The notes beneath the pieces are model-generated. The model was given only the letters and a program-made list of their open reading frames with translations. It made no database searches and had not been told where the DNA came from. 7,871 bases of DNA. Origin: Caulobacteraceae bacterium (lineage in GTDB: Bacteria; Pseudomonadota; Alphaproteobacteria; Caulobacterales; Caulobacteraceae). Of this stretch, positions 1-7,148 are shown in pieces. Positions within the stretch are counted from its first letter, which is position 1. Each line of letters opens with the position of its first letter. Location: the NCBI GenBank assembly GCA_947479185.1, contig CANJYY010000107.1:1-7871 (forward strand), read 5' to 3'. Position numbers and translations under genes: made by a program.

Positions 1-616
<616 letters not shown>

Positions 617-646
617 CTATCGAGCGGAATTTTGCGCGCAGGTCAA
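617..646 (-). promoter_or_regulatory. Candidate promoter for ilvC
   Basis: Read on the minus strand, TTGACC (646-641) is followed after 18 nt by CGATAG (622-617). The -35 is close to the sigma-70 consensus and the -10 is weak. It lies downstream of the preceding gene's terminator and would give a leader of about 55 nt before the ilvC ATG at 553. I saw no leader peptide rich in branched-chain codons. This is pattern reading only. Confidence 0.4.
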
Positions 647-704
647 GGCGGCAAGGGTGCGAAATCGCCGCCCTGCGCCCCGAAATCGCAGCCTCCGGGA
701 TACG

Positions 705-733
705 AAAAAGCCCCGGAGTCGCCTCCGGGGCTT
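705..733 (-). terminator. Intrinsic terminator of the RcnB-family gene
   Basis: The arms GCCCCGGAG (710-718) and CTCCGGGGC (723-731) pair perfectly over 9 bp around a TCGC tetraloop, with two further A-T pairs at the base. On the minus strand the stem is followed directly by TTTTT (709-705). It sits 23 bp past the stop codon at 756 and upstream of the ilvC promoter, so it should insulate ilvC from the RcnB-family gene. This is the clearest terminator in the window. Confidence 0.93.
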
Positions 734-755
734 CAATCGACGGGTCGGCCTTCGC

Positions 756-1892
756 CTACCAGAAGATGCCGTAATAGACGGACAGGATCTCGCCGGTCCA
801 GATATCCACCAGCAGCGCGTCCTGGCCGACGCGGACCCATTCACAGCCGATCGGCGGATACGGCAGGCCGTAGGCCCCCCAGTTCAGGTAGTAGGAACTG
901 GTGTACCAGCCGTACGGCAGGAAGTCGCCGAAGCTCCAGCTGCGGGCGTACCAGCCGCTGGGATAGCGGTAGGGCGCGATCCGGTAGCGGTTGTGCGAGC
1001 GGTAGGACCGCTGCCAGGAGCGTTGATCGTACCAGTGACGGCCCTGGTCGCGGCCGCGCATGCCGCGGCCTTCGCCCGGACGCCGGCCGTCCCAGCGGCT
1101 GTCGCCGCCGCGACCGTCACGATCCCAGTCGCCGCGGCCCTGGCCCTGACCACCGGGCCGGCCGTCGGGTCGACCGTCGCGGTCGCGGTCCCAGCCGCCC
1201 TGGCCCTGTCCGCCCTGTCCGCCCTGTCCGCCGGGACGGCCGTCAGGCCGCCCGCCCGGCCGTCCATCGGGACGACCGTCACGATCACGATCCCAGCCGC
1301 CCTGACCCTGACCCTGGCCTTGTCCGGGACGACTGTCCGGACGGCCGCCCGGGCGACCATCGGGACGACCATCGCGATCGCGATCCCAGTCGCCCTGACC
1401 CTGGCCCTGGCCCTGACCTTGTCCGGGACGGCCGGTGAAACCGCCCGGCCCGCGCGGACGTCCGTCGGGACGACCGTCACTGTCCCGGTCCCAGCCGCCG
1501 GCGCCCTGGCCGCCCTGGCCCTGGCCGGTCGGCCGGCCGGGACGACCGCCCGGACCGCCCGATCCGCCCTGACCCTGCCACTGGCCGCCGCCCTGGCCCG
1601 GACCGCCGGGCCGGCCGCCCTGACCTTGCGGCGGCCCCTGCGGCCGCACCGGCGGCTGCGCTTGCGGCTGGCCCTGAGGCTGGCCCGCGGGCTGACCCTG
1701 CGGCCCGCCCTGACCCTGACCGCGCGGACCACCGCCTTCACGACGCTCCTGGCGGGGCGGCGGCGGCGCATCGGCCGTTCCCGCCTCTTCGCTGGGCAGG
1801 GGACGGCCGCGCGCGCCGTAGTCCTGCTCGGCGAAGGCCGCCGTACTGCCCAGCAGCGAAAGCACGAGGGCCGTGGTGATGGTCTTCTTCAT
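756..1892 (-). CDS. Exported RcnB-family protein with long Gly/Gln/Arg/Asp repeat region
   Basis: This predicted periplasmic protein has 378 residues. Residues 1-21 are a Sec signal peptide (MKKTITTALV, hydrophobic core, likely cut after AFA). Residues about 50-285 are low complexity, rich in G, Q, R, P and D, with GQ runs and four to five copies of a W-DRDRDGRPDG unit. Residues about 286-378 form an RcnB-like domain (WYDQRSWQRSYRSHNRYRI, then aromatic-rich YGWYTSSYYLN, PPIGCEWVRVG, ending TGEILSVYYGIFW). In E. coli RcnB is a small periplasmic protein affecting nickel/cobalt efflux, but most members of this family are uncharacterised and this one is about three times longer. Only one Cys (350) and few His are present, so a metal role is not evident. 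The start at 1892 has GGAG 7 nt upstream and is the one preceding the signal peptide. The frame stays open to 2489, but that extension covers the oppositely transcribed DUF924 gene. Confidence 0.9.
   Translation of the reverse strand: MKKTITTALVLSLLGSTAAFAEQDYGARGRPLPSEEAGTADAPPPPRQERREGGGPRGQGQGGPQGQPAGQPQGQPQAQPPVRPQGPPQGQGGRPGGPGQGGGQWQGQGGSGGPGGRPGRPTGQGQGGQGAGGWDRDSDGRPDGRPRGPGGFTGRPGQGQGQGQGQGDWDRDRDGRPDGRPGGRPDSRPGQGQGQGQGGWDRDRDGRPDGRPGGRPDGRPGGQGGQGGQGQGGWDRDRDGRPDGRPGGQGQGRGDWDRDGRGGDSRWDGRRPGEGRGMRGRDQGRHWYDQRSWQRSYRSHNRYRIAPYRYPSGWYARSWSFGDFLPYGWYTSSYYLNWGAYGLPYPPIGCEWVRVGQDALLVDIWTGEILSVYYGIFW
1113..1493 (-). repeat. Imperfect coding repeats of a W-DxDxDGxxDG unit in the RcnB-family gene
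   Basis: Four good copies of W-D-R-D-(S/R)-D-G-R-P-D-G-R-P start at residues 134, 169, 200 and 234 of the protein, and a degenerate copy (WDRDGRGGD) starts at 256. The spacing is 35, 31, 34 and 22 residues, so the DNA period is roughly 93-105 bp. Between copies lie GQ dipeptide runs encoded by imperfect CCCTGR hexanucleotides on the plus strand, for example four consecutive units at 1393-1416. The unit lengths are multiples of three, so gain or loss of copies would keep the reading frame. Confidence 0.9.
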
Positions 1893-2009
1893 CGTGATGC
1901 TCCGTGAGTCCGGCCTCGCCGGTCCCTCTATGTCCCTTTGCGCCAAGAGTTGCGCGTCCGAACCTGAACCGTGGTTGAACAAAAACGCGCGTTGCGCCAG
2001 CTTCGGCGC

Positions 2010-2564
2010 ATGACGGCCAATCCAGTTGATGTGATCGGGTACTGGCGCCACGCCGGACCGGCGAAGTGGTTCCGCAAGGACCACCGGTTCGACGAGGCCC
2101 TGCGCCTGCGGTTCGAGCCGGTGCACTTCCGCGCGGCGCGCGGGGAATACGACGGCTGGATGGGCTCGGCGGACGGCTGTCTGGCCCTTCTGCTGCTGCT
2201 CGACCAGTTCCCGCGCAACCTCTGGCGCAGGTCGCCGCACGCCTTCGCCACCGATGCGATGGCCCGGCGGGTGGCGCGCCACATGGTGCTGTCCGACTTC
2301 GACCAGGAGATCGAGCCGCAGCTGCGGCCGTTCTGCTACCTGCCGTTCGAACATTCCGAGGACCTCGCCGACCAGGAGCTGGCGGTGCGCCTGTGCGAAG
2401 CCCTGCGCGACGCCACGGGCGATGAAGAGACGCTGAAATTCGCGGTCCTGCACCGCGAGATCATCGTCCGCTTCGGCCGCTTTCCACATCGCAACGCCAT
2501 GATGGGCCGCGAGACCACGCCGGAGGAACAGGTGTTCCTCGACGAGGGCGGCTTCGCCGGCTGA
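2010..2564 (+). CDS. DUF924 family protein
   Basis: The product has 184 residues, about the usual size of this widespread family of unknown function, predicted to be an all-helical cytoplasmic protein. Family hallmarks are visible: an N-terminal VIGYWRHAGPAKWFRKDHRFD block (residues 8-28), the LLLLDQFPRNLWR motif (61-73), and the C-terminal block HREIIVRFGRFPHRN (149-162) followed by MGRETTPEE. No catalytic role is established for the family and none can be read here. I chose the ATG at 2010 because family members begin only a few residues before the YW motif. The frame extends in-phase to a GTG at 1971, which would add 13 residues without a better ribosome site. Neither start has a clear Shine-Dalgarno sequence. 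The gene is divergent from the RcnB-family gene and lies 68 bp before thyA on the same strand, so the two could be cotranscribed. Confidence 0.9.
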   Translation: MTANPVDVIGYWRHAGPAKWFRKDHRFDEALRLRFEPVHFRAARGEYDGWMGSADGCLALLLLLDQFPRNLWRRSPHAFATDAMARRVARHMVLSDFDQEIEPQLRPFCYLPFEHSEDLADQELAVRLCEALRDATGDEETLKFAVLHREIIVRFGRFPHRNAMMGRETTPEEQVFLDEGGFAG

Positions 2565-2632
2565 GTCCCCTGTGGACGGTTGCGCATCGTGACTTGGCGC
2601 GGGAGTGATTCGGGGCGACGCTCCAGGTCATC

Positions 2633-3481
2633 ATGAACGCCCTCGCGCCCGTCATCGCCGTCCAGGAAAAGGCCCCGGCCGACCATCCGGAGCGGCAGTA
2701 TCTCGGCCTGCTGGCCGACATCATGGCCAATGGCGTGCAGCGCGGCGACCGCACCGGGACCGGCACGCTCGGCGTTTTCGGCCGGCAGATGCGCTTCGAC
2801 CTGTCGCGCGGCTTCCCGCTGCTGACGACAAAGAAGCTTCACCTCAAGTCGATCATCCTCGAGCTGCTCTGGTTCCTGCGCGGCGACACCAACGTCCGCT
2901 GGCTGCAGGAACGCGGCGTGAAGATCTGGGACGAATGGGCCGACGAGTCCGGCGAACTGGGCCCGGTCTACGGCCGCCAGTGGCGCAGCTGGACGGCGCC
3001 CGACGGCCGGGTGATCGACCAGATCAGCGCCGTGGTCGAAAGCCTGAAGACCAATCCGAACAGCCGTCGCCACATCGTCAGCGCCTGGAACCCGGCCGAT
3101 GTCGACGACATGGCGCTGCCGCCCTGCCACTGCCTGTTCCAGTTCTTCGTCGCCGACGGAAAGCTGAGCTGCCAGCTCTACCAGCGCAGCGCCGACGTCT
3201 TCCTCGGTGTGCCGTTCAACATCGCCAGCTACGCCTTGCTGACGCAGATGATGGCCCAGGTCGTCGGCCTGCAGCCGGGCGAGTTCATCCATACCTTCGG
3301 CGACGCGCACCTCTATCTGAACCATCTGGACCAGGCGAAGGAGCAGCTCCGCCGCGAGCCCCTGCCCTTCCCGACCCTGACGCTGGCGCCGAAACGCGAC
3401 CTGTTCGCCTTCGAGTACGAGGACTTCATCGTCGAGGGCTACCAGGCTCATCCCGGCATCAAGGCCCCGATCGCGGTTTAG
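2633..3481 (+). CDS. thyA: Thymidylate synthase
   Basis: ThyA methylates dUMP to dTMP using 5,10-methylene-tetrahydrofolate and releases dihydrofolate, which FolA recycles. The product has 282 residues against 264 in E. coli; an N-terminal extension of about 19 residues explains the difference. All key residues are in place with that offset: phosphate-binding Arg40, the Arg145-Arg146 pair supplied by the other subunit, Glu77, Trp99, Tyr113, catalytic Cys165 in PPCHC, Arg185 and Asp188 in QRSAD, Asn196, and His226/Tyr228 near dUMP. The C-terminus ends IKAPIAV, matching the closing tail of the family. The ATG at 2633 has only a weak site (CAGG) 5 nt upstream, but starting further in would remove conserved sequence near Arg40. 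The enzyme should be active. I see no intrinsic terminator after it. Confidence 0.98.
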   Translation: MNALAPVIAVQEKAPADHPERQYLGLLADIMANGVQRGDRTGTGTLGVFGRQMRFDLSRGFPLLTTKKLHLKSIILELLWFLRGDTNVRWLQERGVKIWDEWADESGELGPVYGRQWRSWTAPDGRVIDQISAVVESLKTNPNSRRHIVSAWNPADVDDMALPPCHCLFQFFVADGKLSCQLYQRSADVFLGVPFNIASYALLTQMMAQVVGLQPGEFIHTFGDAHLYLNHLDQAKEQLRREPLPFPTLTLAPKRDLFAFEYEDFIVEGYQAHPGIKAPIAV

Positions 3482-3497
3482 TCGCGACGCGATGCGC

Positions 3498-3526
3498 TTG
3501 AAAGTTGTTTCCGGTTCGTTCACATT
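3498..3526 (+). promoter_or_regulatory. Weak candidate promoter for the small membrane-protein pair
   Basis: TTGAAA (3498-3503) is followed after 17 nt by CACATT (3521-3526). The -35 is good and the -10 is weak (three of six consensus bases). If it is used, transcription would start at about the GTG at 3533, making the mRNA leaderless, which fits the absence of a ribosome site there. Read-through from thyA is the alternative. Confidence 0.25.
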
Positions 3527-3532
3527 GAGCCG

Positions 3533-3793
3533 GTGACAAGCGACGCACCACCTCCCGTCCACGATCTGCGCCATCTCGACCCCGAAGTGCGCAAGGAGCG
3601 CGTGAAACTGGCGGCGAACGGCGTCAACGCAATCGGACTATCTTTGCTGATCGGCTCTCTTGTCGCGCCGATTGTCGACGCCACGAGGGCGGCCGACTGG
3701 TTCCGAAGCGCCATTGGGGCCCTCCTCGGCGCGATCTGTCTGGTCGCGGCTTTCGCGATCCTGCGCTATATGAAGCGCAGGGAGATCGCCTGA
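3533..3793 (+). CDS. Small two-helix membrane protein, unknown function
   Basis: I do not recognise a family. The product has 86 residues: a polar, charged N-terminus (residues 1-30, including DPEVRKERVK), a hydrophobic segment at about 32-49, a short loop containing DATRAADWFRS, a second hydrophobic segment at about 58-79, and a basic end (KRREIA). By the positive-inside rule both termini should face the cytoplasm. The GTG at 3533 is the only reasonable start, and no Shine-Dalgarno precedes it. Codon use is less GC-biased than in neighbouring genes (CTA, TCT, TTG, CTT and ATT codons appear), suggesting low expression or later acquisition. The stop codon overlaps the start of the next gene in a TGATG, so the two products are probably made together. 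Confidence 0.75.
   Translation: MTSDAPPPVHDLRHLDPEVRKERVKLAANGVNAIGLSLLIGSLVAPIVDATRAADWFRSAIGALLGAICLVAAFAILRYMKRREIA
3779..3784 (+). promoter_or_regulatory. Ribosome binding site inside the 86-codon gene, for the overlapping 46-codon gene
   Basis: AGGGAG lies 8 nt before the ATG at 3793 and within the final codons of the preceding gene. This near-perfect site, together with the TGATG overlap, is the main reason to accept the very short downstream frame as a real gene. Confidence 0.75.
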
Positions 3794-3933
3794 TGGATCC
3801 TTTCATCACAAACGCGCTGGTCGTGTTCGGGACCTTGGCCCTGCTCTCGGTCCCCATCGCATGGCTGTTCCCCAAGATCGACCGGGCGCTCGGCCGGCTC
3901 TCCGACTATCTCGACGCCCGCAAGGCCCGCTGA
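3793..3933 (+). CDS. Single-helix small membrane protein, 46 residues, translationally coupled
   Basis: The product starts MDPFITNALVVFGTLALL, has one hydrophobic segment at about residues 5-26 (ending IAWLF), and then a basic amphipathic tail (KIDRALGRLSDYLDARKAR). The likely topology is N-terminus out, C-terminus in. Its ATG overlaps the preceding TGA by one base and has an AGGGAG site 8 nt upstream, the classic arrangement of coupled translation. This suggests the protein acts in a complex with, or in fixed ratio to, the 86-residue membrane protein. I do not recognise a family. Small coupled membrane proteins are often subunits or regulators of larger complexes, but no partner is visible here. 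It is shorter than common gene-calling cut-offs, so it may be missing from automatic annotations. Confidence 0.65.
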   Translation: MDPFITNALVVFGTLALLSVPIAWLFPKIDRALGRLSDYLDARKAR

Positions 3934-3965
3934 CAGCCAGCGCCCGGCGCGGTAGTCAGGACGCC

Positions 3966-4508
3966 ATGCTGAAACCGCTCGCCCGCGCCCTCGCCGCCTG
4001 CGTCGTCCTCGCCGCCCTGCCGGCCGGGGCCCAGGCGCCCGCCCCCTCCGGGCCGCCGCCCGCGGCGACCGTCGCCGGCCCCGCCGAAGGTCTGGCCTGG
4101 CGCGGCTTCCAGGCCTGCCTGGCCATTGCGCGGGGCGTCCCGCTCGACAAGGCCGCCGCCGAGGCCGGCTTCCTCAAGGACGCCACGGGCTGGGTCGCCG
4201 AGATCGGCGAGCGGACCCTGACCCTCGAACTGGCGACGCCGCCGTCCCCGCCCGGCGCGAAGGGCTGCGTGGTCGTGTCGCGCGGGCCGCTGGCCGCCCA
4301 TGCCGGGTTCAACAAACGCGTCGCTGCCTGGGCCGCCAGGGAGGGCTTCGCCGCACCGCAGTCGGGCGTCACGGCCGGCGGCGGCCAGACCGAGCAGTAC
4401 GCCGTCCCGGACGGCTCCCGCGTCGTGGTCGTCGCCCGCTATCCCGACACCGGCCAGCCAAGGCAACCGGCCCGTTCGCTGCTGTTCGTCGGCTGGACCG
4501 CGCCCTGA
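3966..4508 (+). CDS. Secreted or periplasmic protein of unknown function
   Basis: The product has 180 residues. Residues 1-24 look like a Sec signal peptide (MLKPLARALAACVVLAALPAGAQA, split here as a basic start, a hydrophobic core and an AQA cleavage site), followed by a Pro/Ala-rich spacer to about residue 40. The mature domain has two Cys residues only (51 in GFQACLAIARG and 101 in AKGCVVVSRG), which could form a disulfide in the periplasm, and ends in a beta-rich stretch (VVVVARYP, SLLFVGWTAP). I do not recognise the family. The ATG at 3966 is preceded by CAGG with 5 nt spacing. The gene begins 32 bp after the 46-codon gene and could share its transcript. It converges on the MDR gene with only 16 bp between stop codons and no visible terminator. 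Confidence 0.8.
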   Translation: MLKPLARALAACVVLAALPAGAQAPAPSGPPPAATVAGPAEGLAWRGFQACLAIARGVPLDKAAAEAGFLKDATGWVAEIGERTLTLELATPPSPPGAKGCVVVSRGPLAAHAGFNKRVAAWAAREGFAAPQSGVTAGGGQTEQYAVPDGSRVVVVARYPDTGQPRQPARSLLFVGWTAP

Positions 4509-4524
4509 CCGAAGCGCCGCCGCC

Positions 4525-5547
4525 TCAGGGCAGCAGCACGACCTTGCCGGCCACGGCGCTGCTTTCCAGCGTCTGCTGCGCCTTCGCCGCCTCTGCCAGC
4601 GGGAAGCTGGCCCCGACCAGCGGGTCGATCCGCCCGTCGGCGATGCGCGCGAGGATGTCGGTCAGATCCTGGCGGTAGACCTCGGGCCGCGCGTCGCGCC
4701 ACAGCGAGACATTGTAGCCGACCACGCCCTGGCTCTCGCCGAACAGGCGCAGGCTGGAGAGGCTGTTGTTCAGCGCCATGTCGATCAGCGCGCCGGGGCG
4801 GATCCTGCCGCCGCGGGTGGCGTCATAGCCGCCGTACAGCACCGCCGTCCCGCCCCGCCGCAGGGACGCGATGGACACGGCCTTCAGATGCTTGCCGCCG
4901 ATGTGGTCATAGGCCGCGACCACCCCGCCGCCGGAGATGTCGCGGATGCGTTTGACCAGGTCCCCGCTCCGGTAGTCGAGGTGCACGCCGCCGCGCGCCT
5001 CGACCACGGCCTTCTTGCCGGCCGACGCCGTGCCGATGGCGCGCACCCCGGCCGTCCGGGCCAGATCGAGCAGCAGGTTGCCGACGCCCCCGGCCGCGCC
5101 GTGCACCAGCACCCATTCGCCCGGCCCGGCGACGGCGATGCGGTGGAACATCTGCCAGGCGGTCAGGCCGTTGAGCACGCCCGCGACCAGCCGGTCGGCC
5201 GGCGCGTCCTCGGGGGCCGGAGCCAGCCAGCGGGCCTCGATGTTGCGGCGGCTGGCGTAGGAGCCGGTGACGGTCAGGGCGGCGACCCGCTGGCCGACGG
5301 CGAAGCCCTCGACGCCCGCGCCGAGCGCCTCGATCCGGCCGACGAAGTCGTAGCCCGGCGTCACCGGGGCCTTCACGCCGGGATACAGCCCCTGGCGCAT
5401 GACGATGTCGGCATAGGCAACGCCCGTCGCCTCGATGGCGACCCGCGCCTCGCCCGGCCCCGGCGGCGGCAGTTGCCGCTCCAGCGGCGTCAGCACCGTG
5501 GCCGCGCCCGTGCGCGGCATGGTCATCTCGAAGGCCAGATCAGTCAT
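4525..5547 (-). CDS. Zinc-independent medium-chain dehydrogenase/reductase (quinone oxidoreductase-like)
   Basis: The 340-residue product has the full length of the MDR family. It has an N-terminal GroES-like domain (about residues 1-125; markers GVAYADIVMRQGLYPG and PVTPGYDFVGRIEALG), then a Rossmann domain with the nucleotide-binding HGAAGGVGNLLLDLA stretch (149-163), and a C-terminal return strand (GKVVLLP). The AAGGVG form of the loop is typical of NADPH-dependent quinone oxidoreductase or VAT-1-like members. The protein contains no Cys and lacks the GHE zinc motif, so it cannot bind the zinc ions of alcohol dehydrogenases. The substrate cannot be read from the sequence; quinones or enones are likely from the family. 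The ATG at 5547 has GGGGA 5 nt upstream. It is divergent from folA across 88 bp. Confidence 0.92.
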   Translation of the reverse strand: MTDLAFEMTMPRTGAATVLTPLERQLPPPGPGEARVAIEATGVAYADIVMRQGLYPGVKAPVTPGYDFVGRIEALGAGVEGFAVGQRVAALTVTGSYASRRNIEARWLAPAPEDAPADRLVAGVLNGLTAWQMFHRIAVAGPGEWVLVHGAAGGVGNLLLDLARTAGVRAIGTASAGKKAVVEARGGVHLDYRSGDLVKRIRDISGGGVVAAYDHIGGKHLKAVSIASLRRGGTAVLYGGYDATRGGRIRPGALIDMALNNSLSSLRLFGESQGVVGYNVSLWRDARPEVYRQDLTDILARIADGRIDPLVGASFPLAEAAKAQQTLESSAVAGKVVLLP

Positions 5548-5635
5548 GTGCGTCCCCGTTTGCGCAGCAACCTAGCGGCCTCCCGGCGGCGATCAATGGC
5601 GGGACAGCCGCCTCCGGACCGGCTAATCAGGGGCC

Positions 5636-6151
5636 ATGACCATTCCCATCGCACTCGGCCCCGTCGCACGCGGCCGCAACGGCGTCATCGGCGCGGGCGG
5701 CAAGCTGCCCTGGCGGCTCAAGTCGGACCTCGCCCTGTTCAAGCAGGTGACGATGTTCAAGCCGGTGATCATGGGCCGCAAGACCTGGGACAGCCTGCCG
5801 TTCAAGCCCCTGCCCGGTCGCCTCAACCTGGTCCTGTCGAAGGACGGCTCGTTCGAGCCCAACGGGGCGGTGGTCTGCGAAAGCTTCGGCGAGGCGCTCG
5901 AGATCGCCCGCGAACAGGCCGAGGAAGACGGGGCCGAGGAAGTCTGCGTCATCGGCGGCGCGGCCCTCTACGCCCTGGCCCTGCCCCGGGCCAAGCGGAT
6001 GTACATCACCGAGGTCGATGCCGCGCCGGAGGGCGATGTCTTCTTCCCGGCGTTCGACGAATCCGGCTGGACCGAAGTGCGACGCGAGGCCCATCCCGCC
6101 GGCGAGGGCGACGACCACGCCTTCATCTTCCGGGTTCTCGAGCGCCGCTAG
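5636..6151 (+). CDS. folA: Dihydrofolate reductase
   Basis: FolA reduces dihydrofolate to tetrahydrofolate with NADPH and is the target of trimethoprim; it closes the cycle opened by ThyA. The product has 171 residues against 159 in E. coli. Visible family residues are Asn15-Gly-Val-Ile-Gly in the Met20-loop region, Trp26 in KLPW, catalytic Asp31 (E. coli Asp27), VIMGRKTW (44-51) for the NADPH site, Arg62 (E. coli Arg57) in PLPGR for the substrate glutamate, VIGGAALY (105-112) and ITEVDA (124-129). Nothing suggests inactivation. The ATG at 5636 is the only start giving a complete N-terminal strand. The AGGGG before it ends only 2 nt upstream, unusually close. A GCTAAT at 5622-5627 could act as a -10 element and would give an almost leaderless mRNA. 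Confidence 0.97.
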   Translation: MTIPIALGPVARGRNGVIGAGGKLPWRLKSDLALFKQVTMFKPVIMGRKTWDSLPFKPLPGRLNLVLSKDGSFEPNGAVVCESFGEALEIAREQAEEDGAEEVCVIGGAALYALALPRAKRMYITEVDAAPEGDVFFPAFDESGWTEVRREAHPAGEGDDHAFIFRVLERR

Positions 6152-6162
6152 CCGAAGGCGGC

Positions 6163-6192
6163 TTGCGCTGACGCGGCGTCAGGCGGTTCTAT
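6163..6192 (+). promoter_or_regulatory. Candidate promoter with a perfect palindrome between its -35 and -10, before the SMP-30 gene
   Basis: TTGCGC (6163-6168) and TTCTAT (6187-6192) are 18 nt apart, a plausible if weak promoter. The spacer holds CTGACGCGGCGTCAG (6168-6182), a perfect inverted repeat with 7-bp arms and a single central base. The arms are too close together to form a stable full hairpin and no T run follows, so a terminator for folA is unlikely. Placement between -35 and -10 is where repressors commonly bind. The start codon is 32 bp further on. Confidence 0.4.
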
Positions 6193-6224
6193 CCCTGCAA
6201 CGAAAAAATCAGGGAGTGCGTCGC

Positions 6225-7136
6225 ATGGATATCGAACTCGTCGCGGAGGGACTGCGGTTCCCCGAAGGCCCCATCGCCATGAACGACGGGTCGGTGATCT
6301 TCACCGAAATCGCCGGCCAGCGGCTGACGCGCGTCACGCCGGACGGCAAGACCTCGGTGGTCGCCGAGACCGGCGGCGGTCCGAACGGCGCGGCCATCGG
6401 CCCGGACGGCGCGATCTATGTCACCAACAACGGCGGCAGCTTCGAGTGGATGGACACCCAGGGCCTGCTGATCCCCGGCCCGACGCCGGCCAGCCACGTC
6501 GGCGGCTCGATCCAGCGCGTCGACATCGCCACCGGCAAGGTCGAGACGGTCTACGACAGCTGTGACGGCAAGCGCCTGGTCGGCCCCAACGACCTGGTCT
6601 TCGACAAGCAGGGCGGCATGTGGTTCACCGACCACGGCTGCACCACGCCGGACGGCCGCAAGAACGGCGCGCTCTACTACGCGAAGACGGACGGCAGCCA
6701 CATCAGCCGCCAGCGCGACCACTTCATCTCGCCCAACGGCGTGGGCCTCTCGCCGGATGAAAAGGTCGTCTACATGGCCGACACCAACCTCGGCCGGCTG
6801 TGGGCGTTCGACATCGCCGAACCGGGCGTGCTGGCCGAACCGCCGCCGTTCCAGCCGGGCCGGGTGGTCTGCAACCTGCCGGGCTTCCAGCTGCTCGACA
6901 GCCTGGCGGTCGAGGCCGGCGGCAAGGTCTGCGTGGCGACGATCATCAACGGCGGCATCACCGCCTTCGACCCGAATGGCTCGACCGAGCACTATCCGTT
7001 CCCGGACATCCTGGTGACCAACATCTGCTTCGGCGGTCCGGACATGACCACCGCCTGGATCACCGCCTCGGGCACCGGCAAGCTCTACAAGGCCAAATGG
7101 CCGCGTCCGGGCCTGAAGCTGAACTTCAACGCCTGA
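6225..7136 (+). CDS. SMP-30/gluconolactonase/LRE family protein
   Basis: This is a predicted cytoplasmic six-bladed beta-propeller lactonase of 303 residues, the usual length of the family. Members hydrolyse sugar or aromatic lactones using one divalent metal. The expected metal ligands can be placed: Glu14 in RFPEGP, Asn171 in FISPNG and Asp225 in LLDSLAVE, with Asn122 in GPNDLVFD near the substrate site. Repeated blade signatures are visible (GGGPNGAAIGPDGAIYVTNN split over 50-69, GGMWFTDHG, KVVYMADTN). The ATG at 6225 has AGGGAG 8 nt upstream and no signal peptide follows. It lies 73 bp after folA, with its own candidate promoter and operator in that gap. The true substrate cannot be read from the sequence. 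Confidence 0.93.
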   Translation: MDIELVAEGLRFPEGPIAMNDGSVIFTEIAGQRLTRVTPDGKTSVVAETGGGPNGAAIGPDGAIYVTNNGGSFEWMDTQGLLIPGPTPASHVGGSIQRVDIATGKVETVYDSCDGKRLVGPNDLVFDKQGGMWFTDHGCTTPDGRKNGALYYAKTDGSHISRQRDHFISPNGVGLSPDEKVVYMADTNLGRLWAFDIAEPGVLAEPPPFQPGRVVCNLPGFQLLDSLAVEAGGKVCVATIINGGITAFDPNGSTEHYPFPDILVTNICFGGPDMTTAWITASGTGKLYKAKWPRPGLKLNFNA

Positions 7137-7148
7137 CAAGCGCGGGGG

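Noticed and set aside
1910..1922. CCGGC-CTC-GCCGG inverted repeat in the leader of the RcnB-family gene
   Set aside because: The 5-bp stem with a 3-nt loop is too small and too common in GC-rich DNA to claim as a regulatory element.
1971..2009. GTG start for the DUF924 gene
   Set aside because: It adds 13 residues not expected in the family and has no better ribosome site than the ATG at 2010. It remains a minor alternative.
1893..2489. N-terminal extension of the RcnB-family frame by 199 codons
   Set aside because: The extension lies antisense to the DUF924 gene, while the ATG at 1892 has a good ribosome site and starts a clear signal peptide.
2336..3574. 412-codon minus-strand frame opposite thyA
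   Set aside because: It is the antisense shadow of thyA and the DUF924 gene, whose protein families are unambiguous.
3966..4010. LAAC lipobox at residues 9-12 of the secreted protein
   Set aside because: The Cys comes before most of the hydrophobic core, so a lipoprotein signal would be too short; cleavage after AQA (residue 24) fits better.
4300..6171. 623-codon plus-strand frame
   Set aside because: It runs antisense through the MDR gene and out of frame through folA, with a low-complexity Ala/Arg/Gly/Asp composition and no domain.
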